Source of the DNA: Diplocarpon mali
Taxonomy: Eukaryota; Ascomycota; Leotiomycetes; Helotiales; Drepanopezizaceae
Assembly (NCBI GenBank): GCA_024741835.1
Contig: JAENRP010000456.1
Span: 1-28,438, forward strand
Reading direction: 5' to 3'
Length of the DNA stretch: 28,438 bases
How positions within the stretch are numbered: the stretch's first letter is position 1; each line of letters opens with the position of its first letter. Of the stretch, positions 1 through 10,700 are shown piece after piece. The translations under genes and the position numbers were made by a program. Below the pieces are notes generated by a model. That model searched no databases, was not told the origin of the DNA, and worked only from the letters and a program-made list of their open reading frames with translations.

Positions 1-214
1 GGAACCAACTTAGGTATTAGTTTTCCTTAGTTCTTTTTAAAGGATAAAGAGAACTATTATTAAATAATACTCTCTTTGCTAAACGACTACTTCTTCTTAT
101 AGCATTACTATTAGTATTTAATAAGATAGGTCTTAGTATAATAAGGGCTTTAGTAGTTTAGGTAGATGCTAGTATACTTTAATAGCTTTTACTAATAGGA
201 AGAGAGACTTATAT

Positions 215-215
<1 letters not shown>

Positions 216-249
<34 letters not shown>

Positions 250-250
250 C
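216..250. repeat. (ATT)n microsatellite encoding an Asn run in relic gene 1
   Basis: About eleven tandem ATT/TAT/TTA triplets. On the minus strand, in the frame of relic gene 1, they read as consecutive AAT (Asn) codons just after the segment SPASLSSITDNSLKD. A homopolymeric Asn stretch in a disordered C-terminal tail is common in AT-rich fungal proteins, and the repeat may have expanded after the gene died. Confidence 0.85.
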
Positions 251-332
251 CTTAAGGGAATTGTCGGTAATAGAGGAAAGGGAGGCAGGAGATTCTATAG
301 ATACTACTTCCTTAGCCTTACCCTTTACCAGA

Positions 333-361
333 TCAAGTTGCAAGCTAGGCCTAGGAGTTAT
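333..361. repeat. 29-bp palindromic repeat, copy 1
   Basis: Central A at 347; core CAAGCTAGGCCTAGGAGT. On the minus strand it reads ITPRPSLQL in the frame of relic gene 1. It lies at the place equivalent to the copy at 4227 in the paralogue. Confidence 0.7.
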
Positions 362-1154
362 ATTAGGTGTTTTTACATAAGGTTTCTTAGTGCTATACTT
401 CTTAAATAGAATCGTCTTATCAATTATATTATTAGCCTTAATATTATCTTTTATATCTTTAGTCTTTATTTAAAACTTATTACTATATAACTATAGCTTT
501 AATTATTAAACCAGCTTTTAAGTATTAGTAAAATCTTTAAAAAGTTCTTATTTATACTTCTTTAGATATACTAATAGCTAAGATACGTCTTTTGCGAATA
601 AATCCTTTATAGTCATTACTATTAATAGATTGTTTTATAATCTTCTACCTATAAGGGCTTCTGATAATAGACCACCTTTTATTATTCCAATTATTACTTA
701 AAATCTTATAAAAGATTTATAAATTATACCCTATCTTAATAATTAAGGCTTTTTTATATTAATAGAATCAATAAGGAAATCTTTTAAATCAGCTCTATTC
801 TTAAGCGTATTATTGCTAATAACTTTTATATAGTTATTGCTAATAGTAAGAAAACCACCCTTCTTAAGCTTTCTATTAGAATCCAGGTTAATAAAAGTGC
901 CTTATCTTATAAATATAAAAAATAGAGTAATCTTATTAAAGATATACTCCTTTAAAATTATTCTATCCTTAATATTTAATTCTCTCTATTAAGCTGCGCT
1001 TTATATTAAGTTTAGCAAGATCTATTAAGAGTTTTTAAAGCGATAGGATATAAGTATAAATAACTTATAAGACTTTTCCTATATAGTAAATTCCTTAGTT
1101 AATTATTTAATAGTAAGAATTATATAATAGTTAATAGTTCTACTATTAGGAGAA

Positions 1155-1183
1155 TTGACCTATAAGCTAGGCCTAAGAGTCAA
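1155..1183. repeat. 29-bp palindromic repeat, copy 2
   Basis: The ends TTGAC and GTCAA are still perfectly complementary, around a central A at 1169. The minus-strand frame reads LTLRPSL-stop-V, where the stop is a probable former Gln codon. It is positionally equivalent to the copy at 5112 in relic gene 2. Confidence 0.8.
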
Positions 1184-2384
1184 CCTTACAAATCTCGAAT
1201 TAGCATTAATCTTAGTAGAAACAATTCGCAAATAGTAGTTAATACTTATAAATTATATAGGCTTAAGATATACTACTAGCTTATATAAAGAATTATAATA
1301 AGTTAATAGAGCATTAAGATATAGACTATAGTATATCCTTAAGGTCTATTATATTAAGCTATAAGTTATATTATAAAGAAAGGTAGAAGGAGGGAAAGGC
1401 TTTTTATCAAAGGTCTAGAAATAATATTAGTATATTTATAGCTCTTCTTATACTAATATCAAAAAGGAATTCTTTCTATAGTTACTAGTACTATATATGC
1501 GCATAGTGCTTAAGAAAGCATAGCTTAACAACTTAAGTATATTTAAGAAACCTTTAGTATAAAGTAATATTAAAGTATCCTTAATTAGTATAGTCTTATA
1601 CTAAGCAAGGGTCTAAGCGATATTATAGAATAATTTAAAGGCCTTAGATGCTACTCTAAACTTAAAGAAACCTAATAATATATCTTTCTTAATTTGGATA
1701 GCCCTTCTATTGCTAATAGCTATAATTGCATAGTTTCTAAGGTATAATAAGAATAAAGTTAGGTTAGGTATAGTATAAAATTTATATATATTAAAGGAAA
1801 CTTACTTATTAGTTAAAGATACTATTATCAGCTTATAATATTATATATATTATTATTTATATAGAATATAAAATTTTTCGAAACTGAAGTCCTTAAATAT
1901 CCTTATTATAAATTTACTTAATTATATCTTCATCTTTAATATTATTGCAATCTTAAATCTATTACTATATTAAAGTATTATCTTAATATTAAAGGAAACT
2001 TTATAGCACTCTATAGAGATAATTATTATACTATTTTCTAGCTTTTCTTTAAGGATATAGTAAGCGCCCTTCGATTTCTTATGCTTAATAAAGAAATGTA
2101 TAATATTATCTATAGAAAATTCGTCTTATTATAGCTTTATAATTTGTTTAATAGCTCTTGCCATTGCTTCCTATGCTAGCAAAACTTCTCCTTAACCTTC
2201 CTTTTTCAAACGCTTTATTATTAACTTATAGAATTTTAAAATAAAATTTTACAAGTCTTTAGAAAAGGTCTATATAATATTAGATATATCCTTCTTAATA
2301 TTATTAAAAATTTCTATTATATTAATAATAAGGTTATTTTCTTTATTTATTAGATCATCTTTAGAGTTTATATTATTATATATA

Positions 2385-2413
2385 ATAACCTATAGGCTAG
2401 GCTTATAAGTCAA
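2385..2413. repeat. 29-bp palindromic repeat, copy 3 (extra copy in relic gene 1)
   Basis: Central A at 2399, core CTATAGGCTAGGCTTATAAG. The minus strand reads LTYKPSL-stop-V in the gene 1 frame. The equivalent place in relic gene 2 (about 6310) has no copy, so this one was gained here or lost there. It lies only 157 bp from copy 4. Confidence 0.75.
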
Positions 2414-2570
2414 CTTCTTTACTATTAGTATTCTAAGTGTTTAAGGCATTTTTAAGGATAGTAAATCAAATTCGTCTAAGTCTAATAATTAGTAATTATA
2501 ATAGTTAGCTATTTGAGTTCTAAGTATTATAAGTACCTCTAGCTTAAGGATATCCTCTTTATATAGTACT

Positions 2571-2599
2571 TCCACCTATAGGCCAGGCCTATAAGTCAA
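2571..2599. repeat. 29-bp palindromic repeat, copy 4
   Basis: Contains a perfect 17-bp inner palindrome, TATAGGCC-A-GGCCTATA, at 2577-2593. The minus strand reads LTYRPGL-stop-V after the segment AESISEPE. It is positionally equivalent to the copy at 6498 in relic gene 2. Confidence 0.85.
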
Positions 2600-3555
2600 T
2601 TCAGGTTCACTTATCGATTCTGCTACTATTAGTAGTAACTTTAAGATAATAGGTATAATAAATTCCTATCTTTCTATTTTATTATTAAAGTAGTTTATAG
2701 TATACTTAGCTAGATATATTATCTTATCTTTTATAATAAGTAAACTATATTAAGACTATTATAAGCTAAGGGTATTTAGAATGGTTTGATTTAAGAGTGC
2801 TAAATTATTATACTATAATAGAGTATCTTTTATTATCTAAATGGCCAAGTGCATAATAGTACTTAAGAAACCTATAAATTTTCTACCTTGCGTACTATTT
2901 CCTTATAGCTTTTTTATACCCTCTTAGATAGCGAAATAATTTAATACCTATATAGCCTTTGCTACTAGTTAGTATATTTTAAAAATTTTGCCAAGCCCTT
3001 GCAAGGCGTTATTAGCAGTAATATTAGTTATAAAGTATATTTGAAAAAGTATACTATAAGTGCTACTTATAAACTATAATAATCTTTTTATATACTCATT
3101 TTTCTTATCTTAATTCTTTTAAAATAGATTGACTAAATTGGTATACCTTTGATATTCTTATAAAAACTTTTCATAATCAATTCCCTTTATCTTAAGCTTA
3201 TTCTTAAGAAAATCATCGAAGTTTAAAAATCCTTCTTTAATTGCAAAGATTCTATAGTTTAATACTTTAATAGATAAGTTTAAAAATACCTATTATTCTA
3301 TCTTACCTAATATTCTATAAGTGCTTACTATATCTTTTAATAATCTTAGTAACTTACCCTCTTATAAAAAGCCACCCTTTAATATTAGCTTATTATTAGT
3401 AGTATTTATTGACTTACTGCTTAAGGTAATAACTGATATATTTTTCTTAAGTATAGTTCTTTTACTTAAGTTTAATAGTGCTATAGTAAAGTATTTAATA
3501 GGAATAGAATAATAGAATATATAAAGGCTTATTTAAAAAAGATTAATAAAATAGT

Positions 3556-3972
3556 AAGCTTATACTAAGAAAGAATTGATAATAGAAGATAGTAGTAGTA
3601 GTATTACTAGTACTAGTGCTAGGATTTAGTAGGGTTATAGAAAGGTAAAAAAAAGTATAATTATAGTATAAAGAGAGGTTTATTTATAAAGATAGGAATC
3701 GCATTAGTATATAAAGGAAAAGTAGGTATAAAGAGGCCGAAAGTGGGAATAAAAGTAGGATATAATATATATAAGAACCTATAATTAGTAAATGATAATT
3801 ATTAAAGGTAAGGATGATATTTTAAAGGTAAGCGTTAGAAAGTTATATATAAAGGAAATAATTAAAGGATAGATTATATAAAGAATAAAGTAAAGTAAAG
3901 AATATATATAAAATAGAATAATAAATAGAGAATAAATAAGTGCTAGTATATAAGAAGTAGATAATTTTTAAA
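3556..3972 (+). pseudogene. Purine-rich plus-strand relic frame between the two tandem genes
   Basis: The plus strand changes from pyrimidine-rich (the template side of the minus-strand relics) to strongly purine-rich here. One plus frame, read through TAA/TAG, is protein-like: it starts near KKELIIEDSSSSITSTSARI and continues with Lys/Arg/Gln/Glu-rich stretches such as IIIKGKDDILKVSVRKLYIK and ends near SASI-stop-EVDNF. No start Met, family or domain is visible. It could be a short charged protein gene killed by RIP, or only a compositional strand switch. The corresponding space upstream of relic gene 2 (about 7480-7700) is also purine-rich but not recognisably similar. Confidence 0.3.
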
Positions 3973-4226
3973 AATGATCTAACTTAAATTTGTAAGTTCT
4001 TTAAATAGTTTTCTCTAAAGGTAATAGGCTAGATTCTTTAGATTGCTTACCTTAATTATCAGTTCTATTATCACTTTAGAGTCTTCTTCTTTTATATTAA
4101 TTCTTACCTTTTAGCGATTTCTCTAATTCTAATGCCTTTATTAAAAGAACCTCTATTTATACCCTTAGGTTTAGTAGCCGAAGTTCATCTGAACTATCTT
4201 ATAGGCTAAAGCTAGCTAAGTCCAAC

Positions 4227-4255
4227 CTTACTCACAGGCCAGGCTCGCGAGTCAG
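4227..4255. repeat. 29-bp palindromic repeat, copy 5 (least decayed arm)
   Basis: One of the two least mutated copies: CTCACAGGCCAGGCTCGCGA around a central A at 4241, then GTCA. The minus strand reads LTREPGL-stop-V in relic gene 2. Together with the copy at 5112 it suggests an ancestral arm TTGACTCGCAGGCC. Confidence 0.85.
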
Positions 4256-5111
4256 TCTTGGCATTTTTAAGCTTAAGGGTAAAAACAGGGGATTGGTTCT
4301 TAAATTAAGGTCTAATACTATTTTAATATCTTAGTTCGTCTCCTTTTCGAATTTTCTTATAATAATGCCTTTATTAATTAGTATATTAGGCTCTTAGATA
4401 GTATTTACTTTATTATATTATCCTTAAGACTTAAGTCTATAAAGAAGCGACTTAGTATTTATAATATTTGTTTAAGCTTTAATAAGGGTATTAAAGAGCT
4501 TTTAATTATATTCTATAAGGTGAATTTTCAATTCGTCTTTATTAAGAAGAAATAACTCTTATACTTCGATTATAATTAATAGATCTATTTAAGACTATTA
4601 ACTAATAATAGCTTTAAAGAGGCTACTATAGTTCTTAAGATAAAAAGCTACTTTAAAAGGTGCAGCAGTTCTACTTATATTAATCTATTAAGGTACTAAG
4701 GGTTACTCTAAAGTAGAGATTGAAAAGATAAGATTAGAGATTCGAATCTCATTTTCTAAGGTATTCTTATTGCAAATAGCTATATAATTATTATAAAAGG
4801 CTATAAAACTACCAGTTTTATAAGAATTATTTAAAAGCATCTTAAGAAGATATTCCTATTTTATTATTATTATAATTAGATTACTATTATTAGTAATAGG
4901 TCGCAAGATCTCCTTTTACTTTAATTTTATAATTATTTAAGCTAGCTAAGATTTTAAACTAAGTGCTTAAGAAGTCTATCGACTTATCTTCTTTATAAAT
5001 AAAGTGAGTTTTATATTCAATTAAAAGCCGACCTACCTATTAAGGCTTTTAAAAGCTAGCCCTTATCCGATTAGTAGGATTTGATAATCTAAGATTTACT
5101 TTTTAATAAAA

Positions 5112-5140
5112 TTGACTCGCAGGCTAGGACTGCAAGTAAT
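5112..5140. repeat. 29-bp palindromic repeat, copy 6 (intact left arm)
   Basis: The left arm TTGACTCGCAGGCT differs at one base from the inferred ancestral arm; the central A is at 5126. The minus strand reads TCSPSLRVN in the frame of relic gene 2. Confidence 0.85.
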
Positions 5141-6497
5141 AATCGGATTTTCTTTATTAGTAATACTTATATCTCTCTTTATTAAAATAACTTAATTATA
5201 AAGACTAAGATTAATTAATTAAAAAGGTTCAAGGTAGGTCATAAGCTAATAAGCTCTTCTACTTTTCGCTATTATAGCTAAGAGGTAGAGTCTATAATAT
5301 ATCCGAAGGACTTATTAAATAAGACTGAATATTATATTATAAAGAAAATAAAAAGCTATAGAGGTCGCATTATCTATAGAGTAAAAGTAATAAAGGTATA
5401 TCTCTACTTCTTATTTTATAATAGAAAGGAATATACTTATAAAAGTACTATTATTAATAGTAAAATTGTCAATTAGGAAGCGGCATCCGAAGAGTTCAGG
5501 TATTATAATTGACCCTTCTTCCTCTATTTCCTCCTACTATTTATTACTTAATAATATTAATAAAAAGGAATTGTTCTATTTAATTAGCTCTAATGCTTTT
5601 AAGGCTTTAGGATCAGCCTTGAATTTTATAGCACTTAAAGATACCTTTATTATTAATAAGTTAGATTTGCATATCCTTAAAGAGACGAAGAACTAATTAT
5701 TAAAGTAGATTAGAAAAAGATCAATATCTTCTACTATATAAAGAAGTTTAAGGTATTTAATAGTTTTATTAATATTAAATCCTTTATAATTAAGACTATA
5801 GTAAATCGAAAGAAAGCGAATATAAAGGTTATAAAGTCTTTTCCCTTTGATTCTTACGCTAAGAAGATACTATCAAAAGCGAGTTTTTATTATAAAGGAT
5901 ACCTAAATGTTATATTATTCTTTAAGCTTAAGGTTAAGAATAACTAATTAAGGTATATTGCTATAATTATAAATGTCTTAATTAATAGATTCCTTTTCGC
6001 ATTCTCTTTCTTATAAGATAAAATAGTCTTGCTTAGCATTTAAGAGACTAAGTTCTTGACTTTTATAATTATTAAAGAATTGAATAATATTTATAAAAGC
6101 GAATTTATTTAAGGTAAGCTATTAAATCTATTTAATAGCTCTTTTAATTATTTCTAAAGTAGTAGGAATAGGGTCTTCCTTTATATTATTATTTTTAAAG
6201 CAGTTGTATATAAATATAAAGAAGTTAAGAACTAGCTCTTTTAAATTATTAAGAAAGGAGTTTAGATAGGCGCGTAATCCTTTAGTTTTAAATTGCAAAT
6301 TAGCTAAGGTAGCTATTAAATGATTTATCCTTTTTAAAGGTTAAGTTAAAATAGGTCATTTAGCTAAAGGAAAGTCCTTTAAAGATTCTGAAAATTCCAA
6401 AGAGGCTGCGCTAAGCGTTTGGGTAATTTATTCGATAGCTGTTTTTAAAATCATTTTAATAAAAGGTAGGTTAGGTCTAGTTTTAAAATTCTCATTT

Positions 6498-6526
6498 CTA
6501 ACTCTTAATCTAGGACTGCGAGTTAA
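6498..6526. repeat. 29-bp palindromic repeat, copy 7
   Basis: Central A at 6512, ends TAACTC and GAGTTAA. The minus strand reads LTRSPRLRV in a frame that stays open on both sides (SIKLYN before, RNENFKT after). Confidence 0.8.
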
Positions 6527-7369
6527 ATTATATAGTTTAATACTTATTATATCTTTAAGTTAAGAAGCGAATTTTAAGGTAGGCTTAATTATAAATAACC
6601 AATTCCCTTCTTTATTATTAAAGAAATCTTGTTTAAACCCTATTATAAGAGTCTAATTCTCTTTTAAAATAAGCAAACTATAAGTAGAAGCGCAGAGCCT
6701 TAGTATATTAATAATAGTGCTATTAAGTAGGGTAATATCTACAGTTTAATTTGATCTTTTTATAGCCCTATTAACTACTATAAGTACTGCATTAGATAGG
6801 CCTATAAATCTGCGATTGCGAATTCGATTGCTTTAGAATTTTATTACTCCTTTTTAAATAATAAAGAAATTAAGAATCTAAATAGCTTTAGTAGTAGGAG
6901 TGTTTTCCTTAAGAATTTTTAATAATACTTATCTTCTATTATTAGAATTAATATTTATTAAGAAGTGCAAATAAAATAGGAGTCCTCTTTTATTAATAGT
7001 TAAATTATCCAATTATTAAATAGATTCTTCTCTTTTATCTTAATCTATTTTAAAAGTATTAGCTAAAGTTATATATTAATTTATATTAGCTAAGAATTCC
7101 TCTTTAAAGATTTCCTTTAGTCTTAATTCTTTAGTTAAGAAGTCGTTAAATTAGAGAATTCCAAAGGCCACTTAGGTTAAAAGGTTATTAATGGCATTTG
7201 CGTAAGTTGAAAGGAGTTTTTATTGCTTTATATCTCTTAAGGCTATATAAGTCGATTTAAAGTTCTTTAATAATATAATAGCTTTACTATCTTAAAAGAA
7301 GTTTATAACTAGTATTTGTTTATCCTTTATCGCAATAGGTAAAACCATTTATAAGTTCTTTAAAGGCAT

Positions 7370-7639
7370 ATTACTTATAAAAGATAGGGAGTATAAATAA
7401 GAGAGTTTAATAGGATATAAGAATTAAAAGGGTATATAAGCTGCAATAGGTTTGCTATATATATATTAAGGAGATTGGACTTTTTTTATTTATTTATTTA
7501 TTGTTTAAAGAAAGTAATAGGAATGCTATAATTAAAGGCTAATATTAAGAATATAAAATAAGTTAAAGTAGGTAAGAATTTAAAGTGATCTTAAAAGATC
7601 TATATCTTAAATAATAAAGGAGGCGACCTTATTAAAAAT
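7370..7639. other. AT-rich spacer between relic gene 2 and the Gypsy pol end
   Basis: No gene is supported. It holds a TTTATTTATTTATT run near 7487-7501, a TATATATATATT run near 7458-7469, and purine-rich sequence on the plus strand from about 7505. A Gypsy 3' LTR would be expected here, but no similarity to the LTR-like sequence at 26727-26976 was seen. Confidence 0.5.
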
Positions 7640-7770
7640 GTAAAAATAAGGATTAGAAGAAGGTAGGATAATTAATAGGTTAGGAAATCGTTTAGTATTT
7701 CTATTTACATTCTTTAGATATTTTAAGAATAATAACTTAAAGTTGCGATTAATTAGGTATTTTAATATTC

Positions 7771-7799
7771 TTTACTTATAGGACTGGCTTATAGGTTAA
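7771..7799. repeat. 29-bp palindromic repeat, copy 8 (inverted centre)
   Basis: The central base is T at 7785 where most copies have A, so it may be inserted in the opposite orientation. The minus strand reads LTYKPVL-stop-V near the C-terminus of the Gypsy polyprotein (SNISNFKPLDKD just before). Confidence 0.7.
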
Positions 7800-7979
7800 A
7801 TTGGAAAAATCTTAGTCTTTATCTAAAGGTTTAAAGTTGCTTATATTGCTATTAGTTTTTATAAAAGATTCGGAGGTTATATCAATTTCTAATTTATCTT
7901 CTAAAGGGAATAAGGTCTAATTGTATTAATAAAAGCGCTTTAGTCAGTTAGCTATAAAGGTTCCTTTAATATTAATTCT

Positions 7980-9100
7980 ATTAAGTTCTTAAAGAGAATA
8001 GTATCCTTTTTCTTTCTACTTAGATTTAACCTTAAATAGACTAAGCTATTAATAGTTAAGTTTAGTATCTATTAATATATTAATACTTCTTATAATATTA
8101 TAGACTAGGATAAGATTATCTTTTCAAATAAGGTGCGTTTTAAGTACTTTAGAAGCAGCCTATGCTTCCTTAGCTTTTTCCTAATATTATTTCTTTTATA
8201 AAATGATTTCCTTTATATTTATATCTTAAAGCTTAAGTTATTAGCATCTTATTATAAGTAAATCGGAACGGTTTTAAATTTGACTATAGTCGAATAATCT
8301 TTAAATAGGCTATTAGGATTTAAGTAAGAGCTATACCTCTCTACTATAAATAAGAAAAAATAGTATAACTCTAGTTAGTTTATAAATTATTATTCAATAA
8401 GTAAAGAGTATTTTATAAAAGTGTTTTATCTAATTCTTAAATCTTCTATAAGTAACTTTGAATAGCCTATTAAGAATATTGCAATATCCTTACTCTATTA
8501 CTCTATTAGCTTTTAAGTTATATACTAAGATTTGAACTTATTTAATGCTATATTTTTATAAAAAAGCTTTAATTACTCCTTTATTTTTAAGGCCTCTATT
8601 AATAGTTAATCTATTAAAAAGTCTATAGCAATAGACTACGTCTTCTTAAAGGAACTTTATAATAGATTTAGAGTTAGTAGATTTTAAAGGTTATCCTTTA
8701 AGCTATCCTAATAGGTCTTTTTTTACTAAAATAAAATATATAATCCTATTTTCAATTATTAGTACTTATATAATATTAAGACTAACTTTATAAAAAAGGC
8801 CTAATAGCCAAGTTAGGAATAAGGGATTCTCTTCCCGATTAGGTTTTCGTTTCTAATAAGAGATATAACTTTTCATAAAAGCTTTATAGTCCTTAAAAGA
8901 ACCCTTTTAAAAGAATTTTCTTAAGAGTTAATAGTAAGTAGACTTAGCTCCTTAGTAGCCAATCTTCTTATAAATATTTTAAATAGCCTTAGCTTATAGT
9001 TTATTATTATTTAAATAGAGCTATATAGGAAATAAGTTATCGCTCCTTTTAAATAATCGTCTTCCTTATATTAAATAAATCAGAGCTTTAGCTTTAAATT
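7980..9100 (-). pseudogene. Gypsy integrase relic
   Basis: Minus-strand frame. The zinc-binding part near 8830-9000 retains the segment KIGY-stop-GAKSTYY, comparable to the H-x-G-x-x-x-TY of Gypsy integrases, and then YISY-stop-KRKPNRE. The catalytic core follows: KVSLNII near 8780 (first Asp now Asn), TINRGLKNKGV near 8600 (the D-G-G-P-E-N block, Asp now Asn), and NLKANRVIE near 8505, where the Glu remains. Past the core, LYINSL-like and INIKGTFIAN segments near 7960-8050 match the conserved C-terminal tail of fungal Gypsy integrases. It would have joined element cDNA to the chromosome. It is certainly inactive. Confidence 0.8.
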
Positions 9101-9205
9101 TCTAAAAATCCTTAAGAGCAACTATCTTTAATCGTTTAAGTGTAATTAAAAATTTCGCAATTTTTTTAAAGTCACTTAAGTAGTTAAGTAATAAAATTCT
9201 CTTAT

Positions 9206-9234
9206 TTAACTTATAAGCTAAGCTCGCGAGTTAA
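9206..9234. repeat. 29-bp palindromic repeat, copy 9 (different reading frame)
   Basis: Central A at 9220; ends TTAACT and AGTTAA are exact complements. It lies between RNase H and integrase. The surrounding pol frame on the minus strand runs through it as LASLAYKL, not as L-T-x-x-P-x-L-x-V, so here the insert is read in another frame. Confidence 0.75.
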
Positions 9235-9399
9235 GTCCCTTTAAAGCAGTATATTAATAGATAACTAACTTCGTTCTCTACCTACTTATTAATATCTATT
9301 TCATTTTCTTTAATTAAATTAAAGGAGTAAGGATAAGTTCTTTTTAAAAGGCTATTAGTAGTAGTATTTTTCATTCTTAGAATATATTTAACTTTAAAG

Positions 9400-9790
9400 T
9401 CCATTAGTCTTATTTAAATAATCCATTTTATTAATAAGGCTCTTAGTAAGTCATTTATAGCTCTATTCAATTGTTCTACTAGCACTTTAATATTAGTTTT
9501 AAAGATAAAGTAAGTGCTATAAAGGTCGCTTCTTATCTTTTTTATTACCTTTAAAGCGCCTTTGCATTCCTATTTAATAGTATTATACTTTATCTTTACT
9601 AGATTTTAAAGACTATTTTTAAAGTAAGCTAAATGTCTTTTCTATTAGCTATTAGCTTATTAAAGGATAGTACCCTATTTAATTAAGCTTATATCAACTA
9701 TTAGTATAATTAGCTTAGCATCGGCTCTATAGTCTATTTTAATTAGATATAGCGCTTTAAGCAACGCTTACTTCAGTTATTTTATAGCCT
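9400..9790 (-). pseudogene. Gypsy RNase H relic
   Basis: The minus strand reads a segment beginning IDYRADAKLIILIVDISL, which corresponds to the 'D-A-S-x-x-G-x-G' opening of Gypsy RNase H. It is followed by KYNAIK-stop-ECKGALKVI and FIFKTNIKVLVEQLNRA, matching the conserved E-C and T-D-x-x-x-L blocks (the Asp is now Asn), and by MDFKVKYILRMKNTTTNSL, the usual 'H-x-x-G-x-x-N-x-x-A-D-x-L' end. In the element it would degrade RNA from the RNA/cDNA hybrid. The part below about 9611 is missing from the second Gypsy copy. Confidence 0.85.
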
Positions 9791-9989
9791 CTATTTAAAG
9801 TTCCTCCTATTAAAACTTAGCCCCTTTTTAAAATAAGGCGTAAATAAGTGCTGCTTTTTTAATAAAATCCTTAATTTAAATGCGATAGTATACTATAATG
9901 CTAATAAATGCGCAGGCTTTTGCTATATTATTATACCTCTTCTATTTATCGATTTTAAGTACTTTAGCCCTTTAAGGACTTCAGCTATT

Positions 9990-10700
9990 AGAATTAGTAA
10001 TAAAACTAATAATTTCTATTAATAGAAGATAGTATTATAACTTCGGACTAACTATTACTCTTACCCTTTCGAATCGTATAAGCACTTAGTTTAGGTTTTA
10101 AATATATTTTATTATAAATTATTATATATTAAGGAGAACTTCTTTATAATTATAAAATAATCTTAATCCTTTTACTCTTATATTATCTATATAAGGGAGC
10201 GTAATATTAGGTATATAATCTATTAGTATTTTATAAATTACTTAAATAAATTAAGCAATCGAATTTATAGCTTCTTAAGGTAATCTTATTATCTAAAGTA
10301 GCTTAAGAGGGGTTTGAATTACTATTATATCTCTTGATTTAACGTTAAGAATGAATTAGTTATATTTAAAGAAGAAGTTAATAAGAGAGCTATAGGTTAA
10401 TCCTACGAATTTATTTAAGAACTTATCTATATTTAAAGGAACGTTAATATCTTTAATAGTTACTCGGTTCATCTTTACTACTACTATTATTAGTCTATAA
10501 GTTCCCTTCTCTTTCTTAGCAATTAGGAACCATTTATTCTTATAAGGGCTATTATAAAACTCGAGAATACCTTACTTTAGCTTATCCTTTAATATTTCGA
10601 TTACCTTTTCTTAAAAAGCTTTAAGGACCTTAAATGTTTTCTTTTACTAGGCTTTATAAGGTATTATCTTAATCTTAATATAAGGTATAACCTCTTTTCG
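9990..10700 (-). pseudogene. Gypsy reverse transcriptase relic
   Basis: The minus strand reads GILEFYNSPYKNKWFLIAKK near 10510-10570, then TYRLIIVVVKMNRVTIKDIN, then VKSRDIIVIQTPLKLL near 10320 and LP-stop-EAINSIA-stop-F. These match the finger and palm of a fungal Gypsy RT family (G-I-x-E-x-x-x-S-P-Y, then the D-x-F-x-G-Y and Q-T-P-L-G-L blocks). The catalytic box reads Y-I-D-N at 10182-10193, so the second Asp of the D-D pair has become Asn by GAT to AAT. The substrate would be element RNA primed by a tRNA in the virus-like particle. Confidence 0.9.

Larger units (their letters stand above)
40..3454 (-). pseudogene. Relic gene 1 of a tandem pair, unknown family (~1,100 codons)
   Basis: I do not recognise the family. 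Read on the minus strand, long stretches are protein-like once the numerous TAA/TAG codons are ignored. The start is inferred at 3454, where the paralogue has ATG and this copy has ATA, a TG-to-TA change. Visible segments include STYRILGKIEQQ near 3280 followed 36 residues later by FDDFLKNKL, SLLIIKDKIIY near 2735, KKGGFLTISNNYIKV near 850, and a C-terminal tail with an Asn run and then RRSSRLAKR near 90-120. Each of the first three has a counterpart at the same spacing in the neighbouring relic 3985-7369, so the two are tandem duplicates. It carries four 29-bp palindromic repeats. The 3' end is uncertain and some stretches shift frame. It could be a decayed host multigene family or an unrecognised transposon protein. 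That the region is former coding sequence is fairly sure; function is unknown. Confidence 0.6.
3985..7369 (-). pseudogene. Relic gene 2 of the tandem pair, unknown family (~1,100 codons)
   Basis: Homologous to the relic at 40-3454 and in the same orientation. The start is taken at 7369, where ATG remains and gives MPLKNL. Near 7255 comes STYIALRDIKQQ and, 36 residues on, FNDFLTKEL, matching gene 1 in spacing. Later segments are SLLILKENQTLIIGF near 6660, EEIEEEGSIIIPELFG near 5510, and YKTGSFIAFYNNYIAI near 4790. The last pairs with the GGFLTISNNYI segment of gene 1 about 3.94 kb away. Many TAA/TAG codons break the frame and local frame changes occur. It carries three 29-bp palindromes at positions matching those in gene 1. 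The C-terminal part (near 4000-4200) is charged but lacks the RSSRLAK tail of gene 1. Function and family are unknown; a decayed host gene family or an unknown mobile element protein are both possible. Confidence 0.6.

Noticed and set aside
3321..3512. Open plus-strand frame of 63 codons
   Set aside because: It is antisense to the N-terminal part of relic gene 1, where the minus frame aligns with relic gene 2.
5466..5696. Open plus-strand frame of 76 codons
   Set aside because: It is antisense to relic gene 2, whose minus frame here reads protein-like sequence (ELIK...EEIEEEGSIIIPELFG) with a homologous stretch in relic gene 1.
333..6526. Palindromic repeats as a CRISPR-like array
   Set aside because: Spacing is irregular (157 bp to several kb), copies lie inside eukaryotic retroelement frames, and there are no uniform spacers.
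7370..7640. Gypsy 3' LTR
   Set aside because: Expected here after integrase, but no similarity to the proposed 5' LTR at 26727-26976 was found on either strand.
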